A stretch of 29,781 nt of DNA from SVQP01 sp045660125 (GTDB lineage Bacteria; Bacillota; Clostridia; Oscillospirales; CAG-272). Below the pieces are notes generated by a model that was given only the letters and a program-made list of their open reading frames with translations, ran no database searches and was not told the DNA's origin. Shown here piece after piece: positions 9,001-15,188 of this stretch. The stretch spans positions 1 through 29,781 of the forward strand of contig JAZRDG010000103.1 in assembly GCA_045660125.1 (NCBI GenBank). Reading direction: 5' to 3'. Every line of letters starts with the position of its first letter. Within the stretch, counting starts at the first letter, position 1. Both the position numbers and the translations under genes were made by a program.

Positions 9001-9330
9001 GTGCAGCCCGAGAGCGAGGTGCGCGGCTACGGCATACGCTTTGCCATGCGCGAAAACGGCTACCGCGAGCTGCGCGTTTGCCATAAGCAGTGCCTGTTGC
9101 GCCTTGTTGACGTGCAGGACGGCGCGGAAACCGAGCTTTACTGCCGCCCCAACTTCTTCTTTACCTCCAACGATTTCCATCTGTTCGGGCTGGAGATCGG
9201 CGCGGATAAGGTCAACGTCTGGGTGGACGGCTCGCTGTACGATACGGTCAAGGTGCCCTGCATCCCAGGCAAAGCCGGCGTGTTTATGTGCGACGCAGGC
9301 GTGTCGCTGTGCAATCTTACCATGAAATAA
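6043..9330 (+). CDS. GH28-like right-handed beta-helix protein with C-terminal beta-sandwich domains
   Basis: 1095 aa, ATG preceded by AAAGGAG (6030-6036). The central part is of the pectate-lyase/polygalacturonase (GH28-like) fold: it opens with SVTDCGAYGDAVHDDTRAIQ (from residue 424), then GGGRVLLPG, and reaches VSGDGFGV (about 618-625) and NDDGIVM (641-647), which correspond to the acidic catalytic motifs of GH28. The N-terminal 400 residues are beta-rich with no clear family. From about 781 (NGDFSLGGLANW) there is a carbohydrate-binding-like jelly roll, and about 943-1095 resembles a LamG/DUF1080-type sandwich. There is no signal peptide, so it is predicted to act in the cytoplasm on imported oligosaccharides, or to be exported by another route. 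The substrate is unknown; a polyuronide or similar glycan is inference. It is a single-gene unit with promoter and terminator. Confidence 0.85.
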   Translation: MARYLVKDKYTYEKIRQTDYTYAKGNWALSQNHVDGRFIFEAAEEIGTWTLGANAAPTEIDLTPEQGARFASVSGFMIAQSGGEGMLCRVTLWGKSGESFCSVCYMTQAPRLFSTLKMDFVPVRMTLETRAYDPVWDVPEVKVSMRFGFALDNLGQVGGQSHFYKVEGGTLTDKGGAMVLALNGQASLTSPLFPNRAGTPYNMLMPRRNTVFMVMTNKSTATQAWLYYTTSKHTEKCGKSVELINDGQPHAYYFNLSDTPTCDGRLSSFTLCAEGEGEIILHRYSFEQEKPLIDYAGKILSCTADPKAKTIKICGTADTDKLTAYAGGVIRIYATTMANAPTAAGIESTAGKRLIGECPLTADFCAENIPLCDESTTLLPYQLIAFAEADGCAPLCLCERFYIENYEDFDQNPYAFDLPDYTLSVTDCGAYGDAVHDDTRAIQQAIDRVAAAGGGRVLLPGSNGFYGRRYIVTSLLMRSRVDLHFGDGAVLWQSQLKDDYDYEVTYGHDGVIPGINWTHCLHVCNLPLIQGANLHHVKITGKGSIRMMDTGSEEGVDMPGYASGCPDRIHLIPIGFFCVEHCECRDFEIVRSNNYHTEYNHSRYVYLANLRLHEVKCVSGDGFGVAGAKHVFVNRCFLQSNDDGIVMSCHYFDPRGILWWTNLMGEDNGCRNITTAHSYINSGGGKALAFITWGTNDPNQELEEISDVVAYDNYLVCVNPVGTWPDNPYNGKVPFDNSETDDYSPVKNVRVLGNRYQGNCTLGPIACTNVVTDCGVHSTNNFRNGDFSLGGLANWTLMKNSDAASIDTVIYADKEKGRISHYESGTVRAVQGLYLAMGKHTFSAEVMTGGEGANMIVMHTHSGKIIASMPVCSTRPTVFALPFEISQAEAADVFVGFESLGEHPDSYAVFDKCEIYSQVDEDAIRLAREAAFMAQIGAQFDVGERFAPLSEDGKVYLQGCAKGDLLLPTRDAYSTLTLNCAIRLEHVQPESEVRGYGIRFAMRENGYRELRVCHKQCLLRLVDVQDGAETELYCRPNFFFTSNDFHLFGLEIGADKVNVWVDGSLYDTVKVPCIPGKAGVFMCDAGVSLCNLTMK

Positions 9331-9335
9331 TGCAA

Positions 9336-9370
9336 GGCTGACACCGCCACGCGGTGTCAGCCCTCTTTTA
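9336..9370 (+). terminator. Rho-independent terminator after GH28-like gene
   Basis: Perfect 12-bp stem, GGCTGACACCGC (9336-9347) with GCGGTGTCAGCC (9351-9362), 3-base loop, then a CTCTTTTA tail. Confidence 0.9.
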
Positions 9371-9393
9371 GGCAAAAACTTGCGCAAAAGCTC

Positions 9394-9422
9394 TTGCTTT
9401 TTTGCTAAAAATTCGGTATAAT
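9394..9422 (+). promoter_or_regulatory. Promoter of ireB-like/ribF operon
   Basis: TTGCTT (9394-9399), 17-base spacer, TATAAT (9417-9422), 36 bases before the ATG at 9459. The -35 overlaps a small AAAAGC/GCTTTT hairpin. Confidence 0.7.
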
Positions 9423-9458
9423 AGAGTTAAGTATGAATACTCATAAAGGAGTTATGAT

Positions 9459-9659
9459 ATGAACGCAAAGGACATTCTCAACCAAGTATACACTTCCCTG
9501 CAGGAGGGCGGCTACGACGCGGTGCGACAGCTGCGCGATTACCTGATCTCGGGCGACCCTGCTTATATTGCCGACGTAAACGGCGCACGCGCGCTGATCT
9601 GCTCTGTTGAGCGCGAGCAGCTGCTTTGCGCGCTGCTTGACAGCTACTTTGGCGCATAA
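9459..9659 (+). CDS. Short IreB/UPF0297-family protein
   Basis: 66 aa with AAAGGAG (9445-9451) 7 bases upstream. The run DILNQVYTSLQEGGYDAV, then LISGDPAYI and ARALICSVEREQLL, matches the conserved core of the IreB (YrzL, UPF0297/DUF965) family, whose usual core is [28 protein letters not shown] followed by an ARNLIRKLERDE segment. IreB is a small cytoplasmic phosphoprotein substrate of a PASTA-type Ser/Thr kinase involved in cell-wall stress and cephalosporin tolerance in enterococci. This copy starts about 15-20 residues later than usual and lacks the N-terminal segment that holds the phosphorylated threonines. The NPINQIVGY segment is also altered to DAVRQLRDY. It is first in an operon with ribF, which starts 1 base after its stop. 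The kinase and the usual ruvX/DUF1292 neighbours are not in the window. Family confident, function inferred. Confidence 0.75.
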   Translation: MNAKDILNQVYTSLQEGGYDAVRQLRDYLISGDPAYIADVNGARALICSVEREQLLCALLDSYFGA

Positions 9660-9660
9660 C

Positions 9661-10584
9661 ATGCAAGCGATCCGCATAGACAGGCAGTTTCGCCCTTTGG
9701 CGAACACCTTTCCCTGCGTGCTTTGCCTTGGCAACTTTGACGGCGTACACGTCGCGCACGCAATGCTTGCCGCAGGAGCTGCCGAGCTTGCCGCAGAGCT
9801 GGGGGCTGTGCCGGGTGCGTTTTGCTTTACGCGTCCGTCCGGAGATTATCTGCTCAAAAGCCCTCCCCCACATCTGACAAGCACACACGGGCGTCTTTCG
9901 CTGCTCTTTGAAGCGGGGGCACAAATGGCGCTGCTTACATCCTTCCCTGCCATGCGCGAGCTTTCCCCCGAGGATTTTATCGCGTTTTTGGAAAGTCAGG
10001 GCTGCGTGGGCGTGGTTTGCGGCTATGATTTCCGCTTTGGCAAGCGCGCCGCAGGCAACGCTGACACGCTGCTTGCACATTTTGGCGCACAACGCACGCG
10101 CATTCTGCCTGCGCAGACTGTGGACGGCAACCGCATTGCCTCCACCGCCATTCGCGAGCTGCTGGCAAAGGGCGAGGTGCAAAGTGCCGCGCTCATGCTT
10201 GGCAGACCCTGGACCTTGCGCGCAAGGGTGTACCACGGCAAGCATCTGGGCTCTGCATGGGGCTTTCCCACAGCCAACCAGTATTTCCCCGAAAAGGGCG
10301 TTGTGCCCGCATACGGCGTTTATGCCGTGCGCTGCCAAGTAGACGGCAAGACATACGACGGAGTTGCAAACGTCGGGCTGCGTCCGACGGTGGACGGAGC
10401 GAGCGCACGCGTCAACTGTGAGACGCATTTATTTGACTTTAGCGGCGATTTGTACGGCAAGGTACTCACAACCGCCTTTTACGCTTACCTGCGTCCCGAG
10501 CAGAAATTTGCGGACGCTGACGCGCTGCGCGCCGCTATAGCAAGCGACGCACAAAACGCACGCAACTATTTTTCAAACCATTAA
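9661..10584 (+). CDS. ribF: Bifunctional riboflavin kinase / FAD synthetase
   Basis: 307 aa cytoplasmic enzyme making FMN from riboflavin and ATP, then FAD. The N-terminal nucleotidyltransferase half has GNFDGVHVAH (residues 24-33), VCGYDFRFG and STAIRELLAKG. The C-terminal kinase half has GSAWGFPTAN, PAYGVYAV, NVGLRPTVDG and the FDFSGDLYG segment. Length is normal for RibF (about 300-315). The nucleotidyltransferase motif reads HVAH where HxGH is expected; the second histidine is retained. I chose ATG 9661, which follows the IreB-like stop after one base and has no strong ribosome site of its own, suggesting translational coupling; an upstream start at 9607 would overlap the preceding gene out of frame and add unconserved residues. 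Confidence 0.95.
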   Translation: MQAIRIDRQFRPLANTFPCVLCLGNFDGVHVAHAMLAAGAAELAAELGAVPGAFCFTRPSGDYLLKSPPPHLTSTHGRLSLLFEAGAQMALLTSFPAMRELSPEDFIAFLESQGCVGVVCGYDFRFGKRAAGNADTLLAHFGAQRTRILPAQTVDGNRIASTAIRELLAKGEVQSAALMLGRPWTLRARVYHGKHLGSAWGFPTANQYFPEKGVVPAYGVYAVRCQVDGKTYDGVANVGLRPTVDGASARVNCETHLFDFSGDLYGKVLTTAFYAYLRPEQKFADADALRAAIASDAQNARNYFSNH

Positions 10585-10607
10585 AAGACAAGAGAGGAGA
10601 TGACCAT

Positions 10608-11930
10608 ATGAAAAAAGCCATACTCCTCTTTTTTTGCGCGCTGCTTTCTCTGTGCGCAGTCCTGCCCGTGCAGGCTGATATGTCGGACGTGATCGCACTC
10701 ATGCCGCCGCCCGATACCTCGCACGCCTCCTCGGTGTACGTGTATCACCTTGGCAGCGAAACGGTCATGCTGCAAAAGAACGCTGACACGGTGCGCTTCC
10801 CTGCCTCGACCGTTAAGATCATGTCGGGTCTGCTGGCTTGCAGATTGGCACAAAGACAGCTTGAGCAGCGCGTTACCGTGACCGAGCAGATGCTTGCGGA
10901 CGCGGACGGCAGAGTGATGAGCCTGAAGGCAGGCGAATCGGTCACCATCAAAGATATGCTGTACGCAGGCTATTGCGGCGGATATAACGACGCCATCTGC
11001 GTGCTGGCATACGCGCTTTGCGGCAGCACCGAGGCGTTTGTTGCAGATATGAATACGCTGGCAGCCGAGATGGGCATGACCGAAACGGTCTACACCAACC
11101 CCACCGGTTTGCACGACGCTTCCATGGTTACAACGGCAGCCGACACCGCCAAGATTTCGCTGGCGGCAAGCGAAAACGCGCTTTACATGGAGATCTGCTC
11201 GGCGGTCAAGTACATCATGCCCGCCACCAACCTCTCCCCCGAGCGCACGCTGCACAACAGGAACAGCCTGGTTTCCACCTACTACGGCGTTGGATATTTC
11301 AACTCCTCCTGCAAGGGCATGAACGCAGGCAGCACCGACGAGGGCGGCTGGTGCACGGTCACCCTGGCAGAGCGCGAGGGCGACAAGTACCTTTGCGTGG
11401 TCATGGGTGCGGACGAGGACGAAAACTACATTTACTCTTATAAGATCGTCAACGATTTAGTCAAATGGGCGTGCGGCTCATTTGCCACAAGACAGGTGCT
11501 GGAGCAAGGACAGGCTACGATCAAGGTGCCTGTGGAAAATACGGGTCTGTTCGGACTGGAGATAGACGTTTGCGCCAAACAGGCGCTGACCGTGTACTTG
11601 CCGCGCGAGGCAAAGGACGAGGATCTTGACGTGCGCTGTCACTTAAGTCAAACCTCACTGCAAGCCCCTGTCAAGGCAGGACAGGAGGTTGGCGTGATCA
11701 CGGTCTATTACAAAAATACGCCGCTTGGCAGCGTACCGGCGGTGATTTTGGAGGATCACGGGCGCAATCCCATCTTGCACGGCATTACCCTGCTTTCCGA
11801 TTACGTGACCAGCCGCGCCTTTGTGGCAACTGCGATATGCGCCGTTTTGCTGATCGGCGGCTATTTCATTTACGTTTATTCGGGCATCTCCATGCGTCCG
11901 CGGCGCGGAAAATATACGCGCAGACGCTGA
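10608..11930 (+). CDS. Diverged D-alanyl-D-alanine carboxypeptidase-like membrane protein (S11 family)
   Basis: 440 aa with a Sec signal peptide (residues 1-23, ending PVQA) and a C-terminal membrane helix (FVATAICAVLLIGGYFIYVY) followed by a basic tail, so it should be an extracellular anchored protein. The fold is that of peptidase S11 (DacA/DacF), which trims the terminal D-Ala of peptidoglycan stem peptides. The catalytic STVK tetrad is present (67-70). The second motif SxN reads GYN (125-127), losing the serine, and the third motif KTG aligns with NAG (239-241, in GMNAGSTDEGGWC), losing the lysine unless K236 substitutes. It may be inactive, altered in specificity, or a binding protein. 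Typical neighbours of catalytic motifs (FPASTVKIM, NPTGLHD) are intact. It follows ribF by 23 bases with a GAGGAG site and has no terminator of its own. Confidence 0.85.
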   Translation: MKKAILLFFCALLSLCAVLPVQADMSDVIALMPPPDTSHASSVYVYHLGSETVMLQKNADTVRFPASTVKIMSGLLACRLAQRQLEQRVTVTEQMLADADGRVMSLKAGESVTIKDMLYAGYCGGYNDAICVLAYALCGSTEAFVADMNTLAAEMGMTETVYTNPTGLHDASMVTTAADTAKISLAASENALYMEICSAVKYIMPATNLSPERTLHNRNSLVSTYYGVGYFNSSCKGMNAGSTDEGGWCTVTLAEREGDKYLCVVMGADEDENYIYSYKIVNDLVKWACGSFATRQVLEQGQATIKVPVENTGLFGLEIDVCAKQALTVYLPREAKDEDLDVRCHLSQTSLQAPVKAGQEVGVITVYYKNTPLGSVPAVILEDHGRNPILHGITLLSDYVTSRAFVATAICAVLLIGGYFIYVYSGISMRPRRGKYTRRR

Positions 11931-11936
11931 TTGGTG

Positions 11937-11965
11937 TTGACTTGGCACCGTTTCCATGCTATAAT
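11937..11965 (+). promoter_or_regulatory. Promoter of the conserved 209-aa protein gene
   Basis: TTGACT (11937-11942), 17-base spacer, TATAAT (11960-11965). It begins 7 bases after the stop of the preceding gene with no terminator between, so read-through is also likely. Confidence 0.75.
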
Positions 11966-11999
11966 TAGACAAAAGACGACTTGAAAGGAACTCAGATAT

Positions 12000-12629
12000 A
12001 TGCTGATGACAGAAAGAAGCGCGGTAATGAACATTGAAGGCGCGATCCGCGGCGCACGCAACCCCATGAACTCCTGGCACAGAATGGACAGCTATTACGA
12101 TGAGAACGGCAACTACGTTCTGGGTCCCAACGATCTTGACCTTGCAAAGCGTCTTGCCCACGCAGGCAGCGACCACCGCAAGTTTTTGCGTCAGATCTTT
12201 GTGACGGTTGACATCACCGCTCCGCTTTACTGGTGGAAGGAATTTGATACCTATAAGGTAGGCACTACGGCAAACTCCACCTCCACCATGCACAAGATCC
12301 ACGCCAAGGAATTTTGCCGCGAGGACTTTTCCTGCGACCGCATGGACGAGGGCGGACTTGCGCTTTTGGATACGGTCATTGCTTACCTTGAAGCAGAGCG
12401 TCAAAAGTTCCTTGCCGATAAAAACGACAAGCAGGCTTGGCACAACATGATCCAGACCCTGCCCTCCTCTTATAATCAGATGCGCACGGTCACGCTGAAT
12501 TACGAGAACTTAATCAATATGTACTACGCGCGCCGCAACCACAAGCTTGCCGAGTGGCACGTGCTTTGCGACTGGATCCTCTCGCTGCCCTACGCAGAGG
12601 AGCTGATTTGCGTCAAAGATGAAAAATGA
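12000..12629 (+). CDS. Conserved protein of unknown function, 209 aa
   Basis: Soluble, no signal peptide; AAAGGAA (11984-11990) lies 9 bases before the ATG at 12000, and another in-frame ATG follows at 12006. The densest and most conserved-looking stretch is DHRKFLRQIFVTVDITAP (residues 58-75) followed by YWWKEFDTYKVGTTANSTST (77-96), with PSSYNQMRTVTLNYENL further on. I recall similar proteins in Clostridia and some phages, usually without a named function. The order of a His, a beta-like stretch, a basic/aromatic triplet and a Ser/Thr-rich turn faintly recalls flavin-dependent thymidylate synthase (ThyX, RHR-x7-S), but the RHR triplet is absent and the spacing is off by a residue, so I do not assign it. 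It is last in its transcription unit, ahead of a strong terminator. Confidence 0.75.
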   Translation: MLMTERSAVMNIEGAIRGARNPMNSWHRMDSYYDENGNYVLGPNDLDLAKRLAHAGSDHRKFLRQIFVTVDITAPLYWWKEFDTYKVGTTANSTSTMHKIHAKEFCREDFSCDRMDEGGLALLDTVIAYLEAERQKFLADKNDKQAWHNMIQTLPSSYNQMRTVTLNYENLINMYYARRNHKLAEWHVLCDWILSLPYAEELICVKDEK

Positions 12630-12664
12630 CAGATTAAACACTTAATTCTTGCATAATTTCAAAA

Positions 12665-12700
12665 AATCTCTCCGATTTTTCGGAGAGATTTTTATTTTTT
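12665..12700 (+). terminator. Rho-independent terminator after the 209-aa protein gene
   Basis: Stem AATCTCTCCGA (12665-12675) with TCGGAGAGATT (12680-12690), TTTT loop, then TTTATTTTTT. Confidence 0.9.
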
Positions 12701-12734
12701 GCAATTTCTATTTTCACTTTTTTGCAAATTCCTA

Positions 12735-12763
12735 TTGACAAAACTTTCACGAAGTGCTACAAT
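12735..12763 (+). promoter_or_regulatory. Promoter of serC-serA
   Basis: TTGACA (12735-12740), 17-base spacer, TACAAT (12758-12763), 35 bases before the serC start. Confidence 0.8.
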
Positions 12764-12797
12764 GGCAGTATATTGTTAAACTCGGAGGTAAGTCATT

Positions 12798-13889
12798 ATG
12801 AACAGAGTGTATAATTTTTCCGCAGGCCCTTCCATGCTTCCCCTTCCCGTGCTCCAAAAGGCACAGGCAGAGCTGCTTTGCTACGGCGAGAGCGGCATGT
12901 CAGTCATGGAAATGAGCCACCGATCCGCCGACTATATGCAGATCATTGAAAAGGCTGAGGCTGATCTGCGCAAGTTGATGCAGATCCCCGATAATTATAA
13001 GGTTCTGTTTTTGCAGGGCGGTGCTTCCACCCAGTTTGCATCCGTGCCGCTCAACCTGATCGGCACGACCAAGAAGGCTGATTACGTGGTTTCGGGTCAG
13101 TTCTCCGAAAAGGCTTACAAGGAAGCTGTGCGCATGGGCTTTGACGCTAAGTGCATCGCCTCCTCCAAGGCTGATACCTTTGCTTATATTCCCGCGTTCA
13201 CCAAGGACGATATTCGCCCCGACGCGGCTTACGTACACGTTTGCTATAATAACACCATCTTTGGCACCAAGTTCCCCGAGGTACCCGATACGGGTGATAT
13301 TCCGCTTGTTGCCGATATGTCCTCCTGCATTCTCTCCGAGCCCGTGGACGTTTCCAAGTTCGGCGTGATCTACGCAGGTGCGCAGAAGAACATGGCGCCC
13401 GCAGGACTTACCGTGGTCATTGTTCGTGACGATCTTCTGGATCGCGCACTGCCCGGTATTCCCACAATGCTTGAGTGGAAGGTGATGGCTGAAAACGATT
13501 CGATGTACAACACCCCTCCCTGCTACGCCATTTACATGGCAGGTCTTGTTTACGAGTATCTGCTGGAGCTGGGCGGCCTTGAGGCGATTGCCAAGATCAA
13601 CTACAATAAGGCAAATATGCTGTACGACTACCTTGACTCCACCGATTACTACATCACGCACGCGCAGCCTGCGTATCGCTCGATCATGAACGTAACCTTT
13701 AAGACGGGTGACGAGGCACTGGATAAGAAATTTGCATCCGAGGCTGCCAAGGCAGGCTTTAAGAACCTTAAGGGTCACCGCTCGGTGGGCGGCATGCGCG
13801 CATCGATCTATAACGCAATGCCTACCGAGGGCATCGTGGATCTGATCGCCTTTATGAAGAAGTTTGAAGCCGAGAATCCCAAGAACTGA
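12798..13889 (+). CDS. serC: Phosphoserine aminotransferase
   Basis: 363-aa PLP-dependent transaminase converting 3-phosphohydroxypyruvate and glutamate to phosphoserine and 2-oxoglutarate, the second step of serine synthesis; a side role in pyridoxal phosphate synthesis is known for some bacteria. The N-terminus YNFSAGPSMLP, the phosphate-binding FLQGGASTQF (71-80) and the PLP lysine in YAGAQKNMAP (K197) are all intact, as is the C-terminal GHRSVGGMRASIYNA segment that binds substrate phosphate. Length is normal. GGAGG (12784-12788) sits 9 bases before the ATG. serA follows 12 bases later in the same operon, making a two-gene serine unit; SerB is not in the window. Confidence 0.97.
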   Translation: MNRVYNFSAGPSMLPLPVLQKAQAELLCYGESGMSVMEMSHRSADYMQIIEKAEADLRKLMQIPDNYKVLFLQGGASTQFASVPLNLIGTTKKADYVVSGQFSEKAYKEAVRMGFDAKCIASSKADTFAYIPAFTKDDIRPDAAYVHVCYNNTIFGTKFPEVPDTGDIPLVADMSSCILSEPVDVSKFGVIYAGAQKNMAPAGLTVVIVRDDLLDRALPGIPTMLEWKVMAENDSMYNTPPCYAIYMAGLVYEYLLELGGLEAIAKINYNKANMLYDYLDSTDYYITHAQPAYRSIMNVTFKTGDEALDKKFASEAAKAGFKNLKGHRSVGGMRASIYNAMPTEGIVDLIAFMKKFEAENPKN

Positions 13890-13901
13890 CAGGAGTTTAC
13901 C

Positions 13902-15050
13902 ATGAAGAATATACAATTGCTCAATAAGATCGCTAAGGTAGGACTTGCCAAGCTCCCTGCCGATTACAACGTAGCCGAAGCTATGGACGCACCCGACGGC
14001 ATTATGGTGCGCTCGGCTGTCATGCACGACATGGTTCTTCCCCAGAGCGTGCTCGCCATTGCACGCGCAGGAGCCGGCGTGAATAACATTCCGCTGGATA
14101 AGTGCGCACAGGCGGGCGTGGTGGTATTCAACACCCCCGGCGCAAACGCCAACGGCGTTAAGGAGCTGACCGTGTGTGCCCTTTTGCTGGCAGCACGTAA
14201 CATTGTGGGCGGCATCAATTGGGCGCAATCGCTCGATCCCGCTACCGACGTGGCAAAGGCTGTTGAAAAAGGCAAATCCGCATTTGGCGGCACAGAGCTG
14301 CGCGGCAAAACCTTAGGCGTTGTGGGCCTTGGCGCAATCGGCGGCATGGTTGCCAATACCGCACTCTCGCTTGGCATGAACGTCATTGGCTGCGACCCCT
14401 TCCTGTCGGTCGATGCCGCTTGGCATCTTGACCCCCGTATCGTCAAGGCGGCTACCTTTGACGAGCTGTTTGCCAAGGCTGATTACCTGTCCCTGCACGT
14501 GCCCGCTACCAAGGACACCAAGGGCATGGTCAACGCGGCTTCGCTTGCTACCATGAAGGACGGCGCAAAGATCATCAACCTTGCGCGTGCCGATCTGGTT
14601 GTGGCTGCAGACGTGATTGCGGCACTGGAGAGCGGCAAGCTTTCGGCATACGTGACCGACTTCCCCACCCCCGAGTTTATCGGCGTCAAGGGCGCTGTTA
14701 CCATTCCTCACCTGGGTGCTTCGACCGAGGAGAGCGAGGACAACTGCGCTGTGATGGCTGCAGAGCAGATGACCGATTATCTGGAGAACGGCAATATTGT
14801 CAACAGTGTTAACTTCCCTGCACTTTCGATGCCGCGCAGCGGTGAGAGCCGCGTTTGCGTGCTGCACAAGAATATTCCCAACGTGATTGCAACCCTGTCG
14901 GCTGCGATTTCGGCAAAGGGACACAACATTGAGAACATGGCAAGCAAATCCAAGGGCGATTACGCCTACACCATTTTCGACATCACAGGACAGATGTGTG
15001 CATGCGAAATGGACGATCTGGACGCTGTGCTGCGTGTCAGATGCATCTGA
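13902..15050 (+). CDS. serA: D-3-phosphoglycerate dehydrogenase with C-terminal ACT domain
   Basis: 382-aa NAD-dependent enzyme oxidising 3-phosphoglycerate to 3-phosphohydroxypyruvate, the entry step of serine synthesis. It has the 2-hydroxyacid dehydrogenase layout: a substrate domain with RAGAGVNNIPLD (55-66), Rossmann motif GLGAIG (142-147), the catalytic arginine in NLARADLV (R229), glutamate region TDFPTPEF (E258) and the catalytic histidine in PHLGAST (H270). Residues about 312-382 are an ACT domain, the usual site of serine feedback control. It lacks the extra ASB domain of long PGDHs. AGGAG (13891-13895) lies 6 bases upstream of the ATG, and the gene ends at a strong terminator. Confidence 0.95.
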   Translation: MKNIQLLNKIAKVGLAKLPADYNVAEAMDAPDGIMVRSAVMHDMVLPQSVLAIARAGAGVNNIPLDKCAQAGVVVFNTPGANANGVKELTVCALLLAARNIVGGINWAQSLDPATDVAKAVEKGKSAFGGTELRGKTLGVVGLGAIGGMVANTALSLGMNVIGCDPFLSVDAAWHLDPRIVKAATFDELFAKADYLSLHVPATKDTKGMVNAASLATMKDGAKIINLARADLVVAADVIAALESGKLSAYVTDFPTPEFIGVKGAVTIPHLGASTEESEDNCAVMAAEQMTDYLENGNIVNSVNFPALSMPRSGESRVCVLHKNIPNVIATLSAAISAKGHNIENMASKSKGDYAYTIFDITGQMCACEMDDLDAVLRVRCI

Positions 15051-15055
15051 ATATC

Positions 15056-15090
15056 AAAAGTCGCGCTTTTTGATCAAAGCGCGACTTTTT
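15056..15090 (+). terminator. Rho-independent terminator after serA
   Basis: 14-bp stem, AAAAGTCGCGCTTT (15056-15069) with AAAGCGCGACTTTT (15076-15089), 6-base loop, T tail. Its A-rich left flank would also let it work on the other strand. Confidence 0.92.
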
Positions 15091-15124
15091 GTTACAAATA
15101 TTGCTAAATTCTTTTTGCAGCCCA

Positions 15125-15153
15125 TTGAAAAAAGCAACACTTTATGATACAAT
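15125..15153 (+). promoter_or_regulatory. Promoter of HD-GYP gene
   Basis: TTGAAA (15125-15130), 17-base spacer, TACAAT (15148-15153), 36 bases before the ATG. Confidence 0.75.
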
Positions 15154-15188
15154 GAACTTACATATTTGAGCGAAGAGGAGACGTTACT

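Noticed and set aside
6733..9387. An 884-codon open frame antisense to the GH28-like gene
   Set aside because: It lacks a recognisable domain, signal or ribosome site, and is explained by codon bias of the well-supported gene on the other strand. The same holds for long antisense frames over 877-2238, 3588-5036, 12900-14228, 17533-18732, 23423-25525 and 27262-28602.
9386..9401. Small AAAAGC/GCTTTT hairpin with T run before the ireB-like gene
   Set aside because: A 6-bp stem overlapping the -35 box is weak; the terminator at 9336-9370 already explains the end of the upstream gene. No riboswitch structure such as an FMN element is apparent near ribF.
12058..12290. Calling the 209-aa protein ThyX
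   Set aside because: The RHR-x7-S signature is absent and the spacing does not fit exactly.
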